NCBI RefSeq assembly: GCF_049200465.1
Contig: NZ_CP120836.1
Span: 2,232,001 to 2,296,000 of the forward strand
Length of the DNA: 64,000 nucleotides
Source: Leptothermofonsia sp049200465
GTDB lineage: Bacteria; Cyanobacteriota; Cyanobacteriia; Leptolyngbyales; Leptolyngbyaceae
Direction of reading: 5' to 3'
The notes under the pieces are model-generated. The model ran no database searches. It saw only the letters and a program-made list of their open reading frames with translations, and was not told the origin of the DNA. Of this stretch, positions 25,817 to 34,096 are shown piece after piece. The translations under genes were made by a program, and so were the position numbers. The number at the start of each line of letters is the position of its first letter. Position 1 is the first letter of the stretch.

Positions 25817-27508
25817 TCACGTTGATGTCATGAACTGGGAGGGCACCGTTCGCCACAGTAACTCTAGTTGGCTGGCTGGCATCGTGAGATACAAAACATC
25901 TCCTGCACTCAGGGAAACATTTAGCAAATCCCACCCATGAACCGTATGGCAACGAGTAACGACATATAGAGGTACACAATCCACTTCCATGGCAACCTCC
26001 TGCACCCGCCGCCCACAAAAAGGATGACCCGGCGTAATCACCGTTGCTAGAGCAACCCAGAGGCTATCGGCGGTCATCCCATTCCCTAAAATTCGACCAC
26101 CGAGAGCCGCTGCCGCAAAGGCAGGGGCTACCAATTCTGCTGGACTGAGTACGGCTTCAAACTCAAACACCCGCTGTGCCATGTGGGCAAACTCCGGGTC
26201 TTGATAGCGGACGATCGCCGATACCCTTGGATTTAGCCCCTTCGCATTCAGGGCAATCTCTAAATTCGCTGTATCGTTGCTCGTGACAGCCAGAATAGCC
26301 TGAGCTTGTTCAAAATTGGCAGCTTTCAACGTGGCTGGCAAACTGGCATCGCCCTGGACCACCGGAACCTTGATGGCCCGCACCGTGCTGAGAAAGCGAC
26401 AGTTGGGATCTTGCTCAATCACTACGACTTCGTAGCCGCAATTGTAAAGATGATTGACGATTTGCACGCCAACTCCGCCCAGGCCACAGACAATGAAGTG
26501 TCCTCTGGGGGGAATCCGCGCCACTTCCCAGAACCGATCAAACCGTGTACCTAGGATGAAATCGTTGAGCAGGGCATAGGAAAGCCCGATCACCGCTGCC
26601 CCCACCAGCATGACGAAGATTGTAAACAATTTGAGATTATCAGGCAGATGCTCGACAGCAATCAGGTTATCTCCTGCTCCTGTGATCAGGCTGACAGAAA
26701 AGTAAAGGGCATCAATCGGGGAGATTTTGAGGATGGAGGTTAAGTAAATTAGAGTGCCAATGCTAATAGTCAACAACAGCAGCAAGGTGCTACCCAACAG
26801 AGCCTGGCTGTGTTGCCTTAGATATTTCAGTGCCGTTGGCAATTTGACCAACCGTTGCGTTAGCGATCGCTTCGCCTGACGGATTCCCGGCTTTGTGCCT
26901 ACAATCAGGCGATCTCCTGGCTGCAAACGCCTTCCCCGCAGAACAGCAGTGACTAAATCGACCCGTTCATCAATCGGCAGATAGTAAATTAACATGCGGT
27001 TGCGATCGTCCCACAATTCGCTCAACCTTCGCCCACACCAGGGATGATCGCTGGTAATGTGTTCCTCGTGGATGGGCCAGGTCTGATTAAACAGCCGAAG
27101 TTGCCCGATCGCAGCATTTCCCAGAGCCGAGAAGGCAAAGATAGGAGCCGATAGCGCGGCCACACTCATCGTGATGTGGTCAGGCAGCGTATTGTCAAGC
27201 CGCTCCCCTAAACTGGTATTAAACAGGCGATTGACAATGCGAATTCGGGGATTTAATACCCGTGCCTGCATCAGCACCGCCAGATTCAATCCATCCTCAC
27301 TACCTGCCAGGACAATGGTTTGCGCCTCCCGAATGCCTGCTGAAAGGAGTGTTGCCACAGAGCGCATATCTCCAACAATGACATCATCTCCCTCCCCCGG
27401 AAGAGCCTTGTCGTGGATGCCTACAACCTGCGCACCCTGCTGTCTGAGTAGGCAGAGAATCTTGTAACCCGTCGGGCTCAAACCACAGACGATAATTCGA
27501 GGTTTCAT
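25817..27508 (-). CDS. Two-RCK (TrkA-type) cation channel
   Basis: 563 residues from the ATG at 27506-27508; a longer frame to 27577 adds 23 residues with no homology. The layout is NAD-binding TrkA_N domain (IIVCGLSPTGYKIL, from residue 3), a TrkA_C-like domain, two transmembrane helices with a pore loop (about 240-310), a second TrkA_N domain (HFIVCGLGGVGVQIV) and a C-terminal TrkA_C domain. The pore reads SLITGAGDNL, where a K+-selective channel would have TVGYGD, so ion selectivity is uncertain. RCK domains gate by nucleotide or Ca2+ binding. The pore type is discussed as a finding. Confidence 0.85.
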   Translation of the reverse strand: MKPRIIVCGLSPTGYKILCLLRQQGAQVVGIHDKALPGEGDDVIVGDMRSVATLLSAGIREAQTIVLAGSEDGLNLAVLMQARVLNPRIRIVNRLFNTSLGERLDNTLPDHITMSVAALSAPIFAFSALGNAAIGQLRLFNQTWPIHEEHITSDHPWCGRRLSELWDDRNRMLIYYLPIDERVDLVTAVLRGRRLQPGDRLIVGTKPGIRQAKRSLTQRLVKLPTALKYLRQHSQALLGSTLLLLLTISIGTLIYLTSILKISPIDALYFSVSLITGAGDNLIAVEHLPDNLKLFTIFVMLVGAAVIGLSYALLNDFILGTRFDRFWEVARIPPRGHFIVCGLGGVGVQIVNHLYNCGYEVVVIEQDPNCRFLSTVRAIKVPVVQGDASLPATLKAANFEQAQAILAVTSNDTANLEIALNAKGLNPRVSAIVRYQDPEFAHMAQRVFEFEAVLSPAELVAPAFAAAALGGRILGNGMTADSLWVALATVITPGHPFCGRRVQEVAMEVDCVPLYVVTRCHTVHGWDLLNVSLSAGDVLYLTMPASQLELLWRTVPSQFMTST

Positions 27509-27825
27509 TGCTTCAGAACCACAGCCACAATTGGCTCTCTCACTCAACCCCCTCATTCTGGAACAGGCATACCACAAGGACTGTAGCTGAGAGCACCTTT
27601 ACGGCAAGGGGGCAAGAGGCAGTTAGAAAATATGGCAATTCTCAAATGAGTGGAATATGGTTATTTTGAAGAAAGAAGGAAGAAAGAAGCCTCACCTACC
27701 CATCCACTCATCTACTCTCCCACCCCATCACCCCTCTCGAACAACCCACAACTAACCCCCAGCCCCTCTCCCTAACCCCTTCTGCCTCCTGCCTCCTGCC
27801 TCCTGATTTCCCACCCTACAGGCTA
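27509..27825. repeat. Simple-repeat spacer before the DCC1-type gene
   Basis: The divergent 317-base gap holds GAAAGAAGGAAGAAAG, C/T-rich tracts and three tandem CTCCTGC units (about 27785-27811). No gene is visible. Promoters for both flanking genes must lie here. Confidence 0.5.
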
Positions 27826-28236
27826 ATGACTTATTACGTAATCTACGACGGTAACTGTAATCTCTGTGTCACTCTGGTGCAGCTTTTAGAAAACCTGGAC
27901 CGGGGCAGGCAGTTTCAATATATTTCAATGCAGGATGAGGAAGGATTAAGCCGCCTGAAAATTACGGCCCAGGATTGTGAAATGGGAATGATTCTGGTAA
28001 ATGCTGACTTCCCAGAGCAACGCTGGCAGGGAAGCGATGCGGCAGAAGAAATTGGGCGGTTGTTGCCAATGGGTGAGGTGTTTGTCAAAGCATATCGGGC
28101 CATGCCGGGAATGAAGTGGACGGGCGATCGCGTCTACGAACAAGTCCGTGACAATCGCTATACCCTCTTTGGTAAGCGCAAAAGGACTTATCAATCTGTT
28201 TACCCCGCTTGCCCTTCGGAAAGTTGCCGCTTGTGA
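27826..28236 (+). CDS. DCC1-like thiol-disulfide oxidoreductase family (DUF393)
   Basis: 136 residues beginning MTYYVIYDGNCNLCVTLVQLL. The DUF393/DCC family signature is the YDGxCxxC motif with Cys11 and Cys14. The Cys-X-X-Cys suggests a thioredoxin-like redox role, which is not proven. The C-terminus holds another pair of Cys (CPSESC). It is a single gene with a usp gene about 200 bases downstream on the same strand. Confidence 0.85.
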   Translation: MTYYVIYDGNCNLCVTLVQLLENLDRGRQFQYISMQDEEGLSRLKITAQDCEMGMILVNADFPEQRWQGSDAAEEIGRLLPMGEVFVKAYRAMPGMKWTGDRVYEQVRDNRYTLFGKRKRTYQSVYPACPSESCRL

Positions 28237-28431
28237 GGGGATATAGTAAACAAATCATGTGTAAACGAGACCAGGAGAATAGTCAAACTGCTCTAACGTT
28301 GACTGGTGACCCATTCTCACAACTTTCTCAAATTGTTTTTCTATAGGTAAGGTAAGAATGGAAGATGGCGTGTTATTTGCCTTCTTTCTGGCTTCCAACA
28401 AGCTCTTTGTTCCCTTAGCGGGTCAATTACT

Positions 28432-28932
28432 ATGTTTCAGAAAATATTGGTTGCCCTGGATCGATCTCCACTTAGCGAGCATGTATTTGAAGAGGCGCTG
28501 TCTCTGGCAAAAACGAACGATGCAGCGCTGATGTTGCTGCACGTCCTGTCGCCTATGGAAGAAGGCTATCCTATGCCCGTCTACCCAGGACCCGACAGCG
28601 TTTACCCAGGAAATGATGAAGCAATCCGGCTATATGTCCAACTGTGGCAAGACTTTGAACAGAAGGGAATAGAGATGTTGCGTAAGTTCAATGGCAAAGC
28701 CCTCGCAGCAGGAGTGATGACTGAGTTCAGCCAGAATGTTGGTGAACCGGGTCGAGTGATTTGTCAGCTTGCTCAATCCTGGGACGCTGACTTGATTGTG
28801 CTGGGACGGCGAGGTCACTCTGGCTTGAGTGAGTTAATTCTTGGCAGTGTAAGTAACTATGTGTTGCACCATGCTCCCTGCTCGGTTCTAGCTTTGCAGG
28901 GCAAGGCTTTGAGTGAAGCTGAGAAAACCTGA
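28432..28932 (+). CDS. Universal stress protein (UspA family)
   Basis: 166 residues with a full Usp fold. MFQKILVALDRSPLSEHVFE opens it, and GRRGHSGLSELILGSVSNYV near the end is the G-2X-G-9X-G(S/T) ATP-binding motif, so this is an ATP-binding type. A Pro/Tyr-rich loop (YPMPVYPGPDSVYPGN) is inserted in the middle, as is frequent in cyanobacterial Usp proteins. Usp proteins respond to stress or energy state. There is no operon partner, although a glycosyltransferase begins 73 bases downstream. Confidence 0.92.
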   Translation: MFQKILVALDRSPLSEHVFEEALSLAKTNDAALMLLHVLSPMEEGYPMPVYPGPDSVYPGNDEAIRLYVQLWQDFEQKGIEMLRKFNGKALAAGVMTEFSQNVGEPGRVICQLAQSWDADLIVLGRRGHSGLSELILGSVSNYVLHHAPCSVLALQGKALSEAEKT

Positions 28933-29005
28933 TCCTGGGGCGATCGCTCCTATTCTCAACCGGGGAACCCTGGGAGCATAGTCTTTCCCCGTCAAAGTCG
29001 ATTGC

Positions 29006-30109
29006 ATGAGAGTTGCCCTTGTCCACGATTACCTGCGCGAATACGGGGATGCGGAGCGGGTATTACAGGTATTGCACCGCATGTATCCTCAGGCTCCAGT
29101 CTATACCGCGTTTATCGATCAGCAACAGTTAGGAGTCGATGCAAATCGATTTGCTGATTGGGATATTCGGACTACATGGGCACAACGATTACCTGCGATC
29201 GCCCACTTTCCCCACACCTACCGGTCTCTTCTCCCTTACTTTTGGGAATCCCTTGATCTTTCTGCCTACGATCTGGTCATTTCCTCCTCCAACCGTTACC
29301 TCAGCCACTCAGTTCTGACCCGTTCAGACGCTTTACATGTCTGCTATTGCCACACCCCGCCCCGCTACTTATGGGAACCAGCCAGCCATGCCCCCCGTTC
29401 CCGTAGAGGATACGGCATCTGGGCCGACAGCCGACTGAGGCAGTATGATTTTTCGGCGGCTCAAAGAGTTGATCGCTTCGTCACCAACTCTGAAACGGTG
29501 GCTCGCCGCATCAAAAAATTCTATCGGTGTGCCGCTGAGGTAATTCCTCCACCTGTCCCCATTTATGGGGAGGGTCAGGCCGGAGATCAATACTATCTCT
29601 ACGTGGGCTCCCTCACCCCTGATCAGCAGGTTGACGTGGCCATAGAAGCCTGCAACCGACTCAACCGCCCCCTATGGGTAATTGGCACCGGCAACGACGC
29701 CCGGCGGCTGCAAAACCTTGCAGGGCATTCCATTCGCTTTTTGGATGCTGTGCCTGCCCACGAGATGCCCACCGTCTATGCCCATGCCAGGGCACTGATT
29801 TTTCCCTGCGCCGATGCTGACTTTGGATTTTCTCCAGTAGAAGCCATGGGGCATGGGGTGCCAGTCATTGCCCCAGGCCAAAGCGGTATTCGAGAAGTTG
29901 TGCTGAACTACCGCACCGGTTTACTGTTTCCAGAGCCAACAGTAGAGGGGCTATGTGAGGCAATCGCCCAATTTGAAGGTTTGCGCTTCTTTTCCCATGC
30001 CTGCATCCAAAGAGCTAAGGAGTTTGCTGAATCAGTCTTTGTCGATAAATTGGGATGGTTTATTGCTCAGGCATTGGATGCTCATACCCTGGCAAGGGCA
30101 ACCGTTTAG
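29006..30109 (+). CDS. Glycosyltransferase family 1/4 (GT-B)
   Basis: 367 residues. RVALVHDYLREYGDAERVLQVLH at the N-terminus is typical of mannosyltransferase-like GT4 enzymes. The C-terminal donor site reads FGFSPVEAMGHGVPVIAPGQSGIREVV. It probably transfers a nucleotide-activated hexose onto a lipid-linked or surface glycan; donor and acceptor are unknown. There is no signal peptide and it is likely cytosolic. A family C mini-element lies just after its stop. Confidence 0.88.
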   Translation: MRVALVHDYLREYGDAERVLQVLHRMYPQAPVYTAFIDQQQLGVDANRFADWDIRTTWAQRLPAIAHFPHTYRSLLPYFWESLDLSAYDLVISSSNRYLSHSVLTRSDALHVCYCHTPPRYLWEPASHAPRSRRGYGIWADSRLRQYDFSAAQRVDRFVTNSETVARRIKKFYRCAAEVIPPPVPIYGEGQAGDQYYLYVGSLTPDQQVDVAIEACNRLNRPLWVIGTGNDARRLQNLAGHSIRFLDAVPAHEMPTVYAHARALIFPCADADFGFSPVEAMGHGVPVIAPGQSGIREVVLNYRTGLLFPEPTVEGLCEAIAQFEGLRFFSHACIQRAKEFAESVFVDKLGWFIAQALDAHTLARATV

Positions 30110-30116
30110 TAGCAAT

Positions 30117-30159
30117 TATAGCCATAGCCATCAGGCTTAGGAGGGTGGCTATGGCTATA
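30117..30159. repeat. Family C mini-element: a 14-bp perfect inverted repeat
   Basis: TATAGCCATAGCCA (30117-30130) is perfectly inverted at 30146-30159, with the family C words CAGGCTTAGGA between. It looks like a family C copy that has lost the hairpin core. It may fold as a strong terminator after the glycosyltransferase. Confidence 0.75.
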
Positions 30160-30320
30160 TCAGAACTCAAAACTCCCCTTTAAATCCATTTTCATTTAGC
30201 GCCTGTAATCATTAGCGAGTTTGGGAAACGCTGCATCACAAATTCAGAGCAGTTGTTCTCCATCCCTTTACAGTTCGGTTTTCAGAAAAAAAACAGACTA
30301 TTTGCGATCGCCCAAATTGT

Positions 30321-30435
30321 TATAGCGATAACCACCAGGCTTAGGACAGGTGCAGGGGGGGGGAAAACCCTGGCTGGGGGCGCAGCCCCCACCCTCCCTA
30401 AAGCCAATGTCCTGAGCAAGCTGGCGACAGCTATA
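30321..30435. repeat. Family C dual-hairpin element (copy 7)
   Basis: TATAGCGATAACCACCAGGC to AAGCTGGCGACAGCTATA. The core has GGGGGCGCAGCCCCC. The gap 30110-30616 holds this and the mini-element; the last 100 bases contain several TTGCAAC words but no gene. Confidence 0.8.
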
Positions 30436-30616
30436 CAGCTTACCCAGGCGATCGCAAATTGCACAGACACCTCTCGCTCAGGCTGACAGCAGGTTGCTGG
30501 CGGCTCACAGCCGCACGTGAGAACACTCGCTCGTTGCAACCAGCTCATGGCGTCTACTTTTGTTGCAACTCACTCGTTGCAGCAAATTCATTGCAACTAA
30601 AAGGAGTCATTTCGGT

Positions 30617-32176
30617 ATGGCACAAAAGCTATCAGCAGGCTTTTCTCTGGCTAGACCCTTTGGTAACCACTTCTTACTGGGCAATAACGGTAATAACGAG
30701 TTAAATGGAACGAGCCGTAGCGATACGATTCTGGGATTTGCGGGAAACGATAGGATTTTTGGTCGGCGGAGTTCTGATGTCATTCTAGGGGGGCAGAATA
30801 ACGACTTACTATTTGGCAATACGGGGCATGATTTCCTGTTTGGAGAAGAAGGCGCTGAAATCCTGAAGGGAGGAAATGGACGCGATTTCTTAGACGGTGG
30901 TTCTGGCAACGATGTTCTGGACGGGGGACGTGGAAATGACCTTCTAATAGGTGGCATAGGCATCGATACCCTGACCGGAGGGCCTGGTGCAGATGGGTTT
31001 GTGTTCTCCGGAGATGTATTTGCCAATGGTATCGCCAATCTCAATGCCGCAACCGGGATTGAGGTTTTGAATACCCCTGATGTGGTTACTGACTTTGCGA
31101 TTGGAATCGATCGATTCATTCTGAATGGTGATGATCTGGGCATCAACGAACTCATTTTTCAAAAAGGGATAGCGGCTGAAATTGCCAGCAATGCCAATGT
31201 TCTGGTGCTACTCAATCCCTTTGCAAACGCAGCAGCAGCGGCAAAAGCGATCGCCGATAACAACGCCATTACAGCCGATGCTGGAGTGTTCGTCTACTTC
31301 AACAGCACGCTGGGTATCAATCGTCTGGTTTATTCCACCGATTTGGGCGATGGAGGAGCCATCAGCGTACTTGCCAATCTAACAAATCAAGCAGGCAATG
31401 ACGGCATCAGCCAGCTGAACCAGTTCAGGGCGCGTGACTTTGCCCTGATCGAAGATGTACCAGTTGATCGACGGCTTGCTCCTTCGATTTTGCTAGGCAG
31501 CAACGGCAACGACCATTTGCGTGGAACAGGGCGTTCCGAAACCATTCTGGGCCTGGCAGGAGAAGATGTAATATTTGGTCGGGGTGGTAGCGATGTCATT
31601 TTAGGAGGGCAAAATAACGATTCGCTCTTTGGCAATGCGGGGCATGACTTCCTGTTTGGGGAAGAAGGTGCTGACCAACTCGATGGTGGATTGGGGAGAG
31701 ACTTCTTAGATGGAGGTGCTGGCAATGACACCTTGAACGGTGGGCGTGGGAATGACATTTTGAACGGTGGTGAAGGGATTGATACCCTGACGGGTGGCAG
31801 GGGGGCCGATCAATTCATCTATTCCGGCAATGTGTTTGCCAATGGAACGCCAGCTCCTGCGGGCACAACGGGTATTAATGTCTTAAATCGCCCGGATATC
31901 ATTACTGATTTTGAGGTTACCCGCGATCGCTTTGGCTTCAATGCTAGCGATTTGGGTATCGAAGACATCGTCTTTCAAACGGGCGAAATTTCCAACATCA
32001 CCGGGAACGGAAATGTCATTATTTTGCAGGATGCGTTTGCCAATGCGGCGGCGGCGGCAAAAGCGATCGCCGATAACAACGCCATTACAGCCGATGCTGG
32101 AGTGTTCGTTTACTTCAACAGCACGCTGGGTATCAATCGGCTGGTCTACTCTAAAGACCTTGGCGATGGGGGGTAA
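30617..32176 (+). CDS. RTX (hemolysin-type) calcium-binding repeat protein, tandemly duplicated, frameshifted near its end
   Basis: The start ATG (MAQKLSAGF) follows AAAGGAG by 11 bases. The protein consists of two homologous modules of about 270 residues. Each has RTX nonapeptides (GGxGxD type: GNTGHDFLFGEEGAEIL, GGSGNDVLDGGRGNDLL, GGAGNDTLNGGRGND), then a beta-rich domain with AAAAAKAIADNNAITADAGV and FVYFNSTLGINRLVYS. The repeats bind Ca2+ in a parallel beta roll. Such proteins are often secreted by type I systems, but no exporter is adjacent. As sequenced, the frame stops at 32174-32176 inside a run of six G; the tail continues in another frame to 32270 (see the next entry). Confidence 0.88.
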   Translation: MAQKLSAGFSLARPFGNHFLLGNNGNNELNGTSRSDTILGFAGNDRIFGRRSSDVILGGQNNDLLFGNTGHDFLFGEEGAEILKGGNGRDFLDGGSGNDVLDGGRGNDLLIGGIGIDTLTGGPGADGFVFSGDVFANGIANLNAATGIEVLNTPDVVTDFAIGIDRFILNGDDLGINELIFQKGIAAEIASNANVLVLLNPFANAAAAAKAIADNNAITADAGVFVYFNSTLGINRLVYSTDLGDGGAISVLANLTNQAGNDGISQLNQFRARDFALIEDVPVDRRLAPSILLGSNGNDHLRGTGRSETILGLAGEDVIFGRGGSDVILGGQNNDSLFGNAGHDFLFGEEGADQLDGGLGRDFLDGGAGNDTLNGGRGNDILNGGEGIDTLTGGRGADQFIYSGNVFANGTPAPAGTTGINVLNRPDIITDFEVTRDRFGFNASDLGIEDIVFQTGEISNITGNGNVIILQDAFANAAAAAKAIADNNAITADAGVFVYFNSTLGINRLVYSKDLGDGG

Positions 32177-32270
32177 TATCAGTGTGCTGGCTAATCTCGC
32201 AAACCAATCAGGGGACGCTGGCAGAGCAAACCTGGCAGCCTTCTCTAAAAAGAACTTCCGCCTGATCTAA
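32168..32270 (+). other. Displaced C-terminal tail of the RTX gene (frameshift at a G6 run)
   Basis: If one G of the run 32168-32173 is removed, the frame continues GGNISVLANLANQSGDAGRA then NLAAFSKKNFRLI and ends at TAA 32268-32270. This matches GGAISVLANLTNQAGNDG and FRARDFALIED at the end of the first module. The corrected protein would be 550 residues. Confidence 0.8.
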
Positions 32271-32388
32271 GTAGGTAGTCATAATCAATTGGTAAAGGGG
32301 AGAAGTGGGGTCTGCGCCCCCAGGCAGGGGGTTCCACCCCCTCCACCCCCCGAATCTATCTTCAATTTAATTTTGTCCAGTTACTTAG
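32268..32388. repeat. Family A dual-hairpin element (copy 5), providing a stop codon
   Basis: The end TAAGTAGGTAGTCAT begins with the TAA that closes the frame-corrected RTX gene. The other end reads TCCAGTTACTTAG. The core has GGGGGTTCCACCCCC. Confidence 0.8.
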
Positions 32389-32431
32389 TAATCTCTCAGG
32401 AATCAGGTTGTGCTTTAACCGGTGGTTGACT

Positions 32432-32465
32432 GTCTGCAGGGATGTTCATGGAACGTCCCTCAGAC
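32432..32465. terminator. Hairpin, possible terminator or regulatory palindrome
   Basis: GTCTGCAGGGATGTTC pairs with GAACGTCCCTCAGAC, with one bulged base, a G-T pair and the loop ATG. It resembles the hairpin at 55423-55458. No T-tract follows, so termination is uncertain. The rest of the gap 32389-32630 is unannotated and should hold the sigma-factor promoter. Confidence 0.45.
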
Positions 32466-32630
32466 GCAAACAACATTTCTGAAACTACCAGGAATTACCG
32501 TGGAAGCCATCGCTGAAACTGTCTGACTCACGAAATCAGGGCAAATTTTGACGGGCTATAATGCCCTCGGCCAGGAATCGATCCGATTGCTATTGGGTAC
32601 TAAAGGCAAACTCTACCTCTCCCTTGACTC

Positions 32631-33200
32631 ATGGCTCGCGTATCCGCTGATACCTCCGATGCTGAACTAGTTTATAGCTTGAGAGCTGGCCAACAAGAAG
32701 CTCTCCGGATTCTCTATGAACGCTATAGCGGGTTGGTTTACACCCTGGCGCTCAAGATTTTGAACCAGCCCGGTGAAGCAGAGGACCTGACCCAGGAAGT
32801 GTTTCTTAATTTCTGGCAACAGGAGAAGTTTGACCCTGACCGTGCGGCTCTGAGTACCTATCTCAGTGTAATGACGCGATCGCGAGCGATTAACAAACTT
32901 GAAAGCCGAAGTAGCCGCCAGCGTTCTCTACAGCGATTGCAACAAAATAAGGTACTGGGCGAATCGACTCCCCCCACTCCACTGGAGCAGGCATCTTTGA
33001 CCGAACAGGAAGAAACCTTGCGGCAGGCGCTGTCCCAACTGGCAGACAATCAACGCAAAATTTTAGAGATGAACTTTTACCAGGGAATCAGCCAGGCCGA
33101 AATTGCTCAACAGTTGGGGATGCCTCTGGGAACCGTGAAAACCAACGCCCGCAAAGGCTTAATCAAATTACGAGAACTGCTGGGGGATGCAGTCGGATGA
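32631..33200 (+). CDS. ECF-type RNA polymerase sigma factor
   Basis: 189 residues. Region 2 includes LRILYERYSGLVYTLALKIL and EDLTQEVFLNFWQQ. Region 4 includes LRQALSQLADNQRKILEMNFYQ and the helix-turn-helix ISQAEIAQQLGMPLGTVKTN. The length and lack of regions 1 and 3 mark a group IV (ECF) sigma factor of the SigG/ECF type common in cyanobacteria. The downstream gene encodes its likely anti-sigma factor; the stop of this gene overlaps an upstream alternative ATG of that gene (ATGA). Confidence 0.92.
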   Translation: MARVSADTSDAELVYSLRAGQQEALRILYERYSGLVYTLALKILNQPGEAEDLTQEVFLNFWQQEKFDPDRAALSTYLSVMTRSRAINKLESRSSRQRSLQRLQQNKVLGESTPPTPLEQASLTEQEETLRQALSQLADNQRKILEMNFYQGISQAEIAQQLGMPLGTVKTNARKGLIKLRELLGDAVG

Positions 33201-33211
33201 GGGGAAGCAAC

Positions 33212-33964
33212 ATGTCGCAGTCACTATCAGAAGAGGAAAAAGCACTAGCAGCAGGATACGTGCTGGGCGATCTGAATGCGGACGAAGTTCATCAGTTTGA
33301 ACAACTGCTGCAACAACGCCCTGACCTGTTGGAAGAGGTCAAAGCCATGCAGGTGAGTTTTCGGCTGATGCCCCACGCCCTACCGAAGCTGACTCCTCCC
33401 CCCCAACTGTTGGACCAGATTCTGAGAGCACACTTAGCTAAAACAACAGTATCGACTGAACCGGGATGGAAGCGATCGCCCTCCTTTCCCTGGAGCAAGC
33501 TGGTTGCTGCCGCTGCTATATTCGTCGTGTTGTTGTTAGGGATAGACAATTTCCGGTTGCGTCAAAAACTCAGCCTGGCTCAGCGAACGGATATAGAACG
33601 GGTGGGGGCTATCTTGCAACGCCCCAACAGTCGCCTGGTTGCTCTTAAGGGCGAGGGAGACTTGACTGCCGCTGGAACGCTACTATTCACTCCCGGTCAA
33701 TGGCAGGAGGTCATTATTTCCCTGGGGAATTTGCCCCCTCTGCCGCCCAACCAGATCTATCGCATGTGGCTGACCCTGAAAAATGGAGAAACGCTTTTCT
33801 GCGGAGAATTCAATACAGATACCGAGGGAGCCGTCTTCATTCGGCTCAATCCACCCAAAACGCCTCCTAAAGGTGTTAAAGCAACCGGAATTTTTGTAAC
33901 AGTCGATTCTACTTCTGCCCCCCTGGAGACCAGAGGCCGGCAGGTAATGACTGGAAGGATTTAG
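33212..33964 (+). CDS. Anti-sigma factor, RskA-like, single-pass membrane protein
   Basis: 250 residues from ATG 33212, which has GAGGGGAAG about 5 bases upstream; an in-frame ATG at 33197 overlaps the sigma stop. Residues 1-50 form an acidic helical region without HxxxCxxC, so it is not a zinc anti-sigma (ZAS) domain. One transmembrane helix (about 92-112, KLVAAAAIFVVLLLG) precedes a C-terminal extracytoplasmic domain (about 130-250) of the RskA (anti-sigma-K) type. It presumably sequesters the adjacent sigma factor at the membrane until a signal releases it. Confidence 0.85.
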   Translation: MSQSLSEEEKALAAGYVLGDLNADEVHQFEQLLQQRPDLLEEVKAMQVSFRLMPHALPKLTPPPQLLDQILRAHLAKTTVSTEPGWKRSPSFPWSKLVAAAAIFVVLLLGIDNFRLRQKLSLAQRTDIERVGAILQRPNSRLVALKGEGDLTAAGTLLFTPGQWQEVIISLGNLPPLPPNQIYRMWLTLKNGETLFCGEFNTDTEGAVFIRLNPPKTPPKGVKATGIFVTVDSTSAPLETRGRQVMTGRI

Positions 33965-33980
33965 AAATTCAAAACAATCT

Positions 33981-34096
33981 TGAGTAGGTAGCCACATAGG
34001 TAGCCACAATTGATTTTAAGAGGGAGGGCTGCACCCCAGCAGGGTGCAGCCCTCACTCCCGAAATTATCCTCGATTTGGTTGCGCCCAGCTATTTA
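33981..34096. repeat. Family A dual-hairpin element (copy 6), providing a stop codon
   Basis: The left end carries a small duplication (GTAGGTAGCCACA and TAGGTAGCCACA). The core GGGCTGCACCCC-AGCAGGG-TGCAGCCC forms one long palindrome. The right end, read on the minus strand as TAAATAGCTGGGCGC, supplies the TAG stop (34090-34092) of the SH3 gene. Confidence 0.75.

Noticed and set aside
27509..27577. Longer start of the two-RCK channel
   Set aside because: The 23 extra residues are Cys/Arg-rich with no conservation, and the RCK domain begins at the internal ATG.
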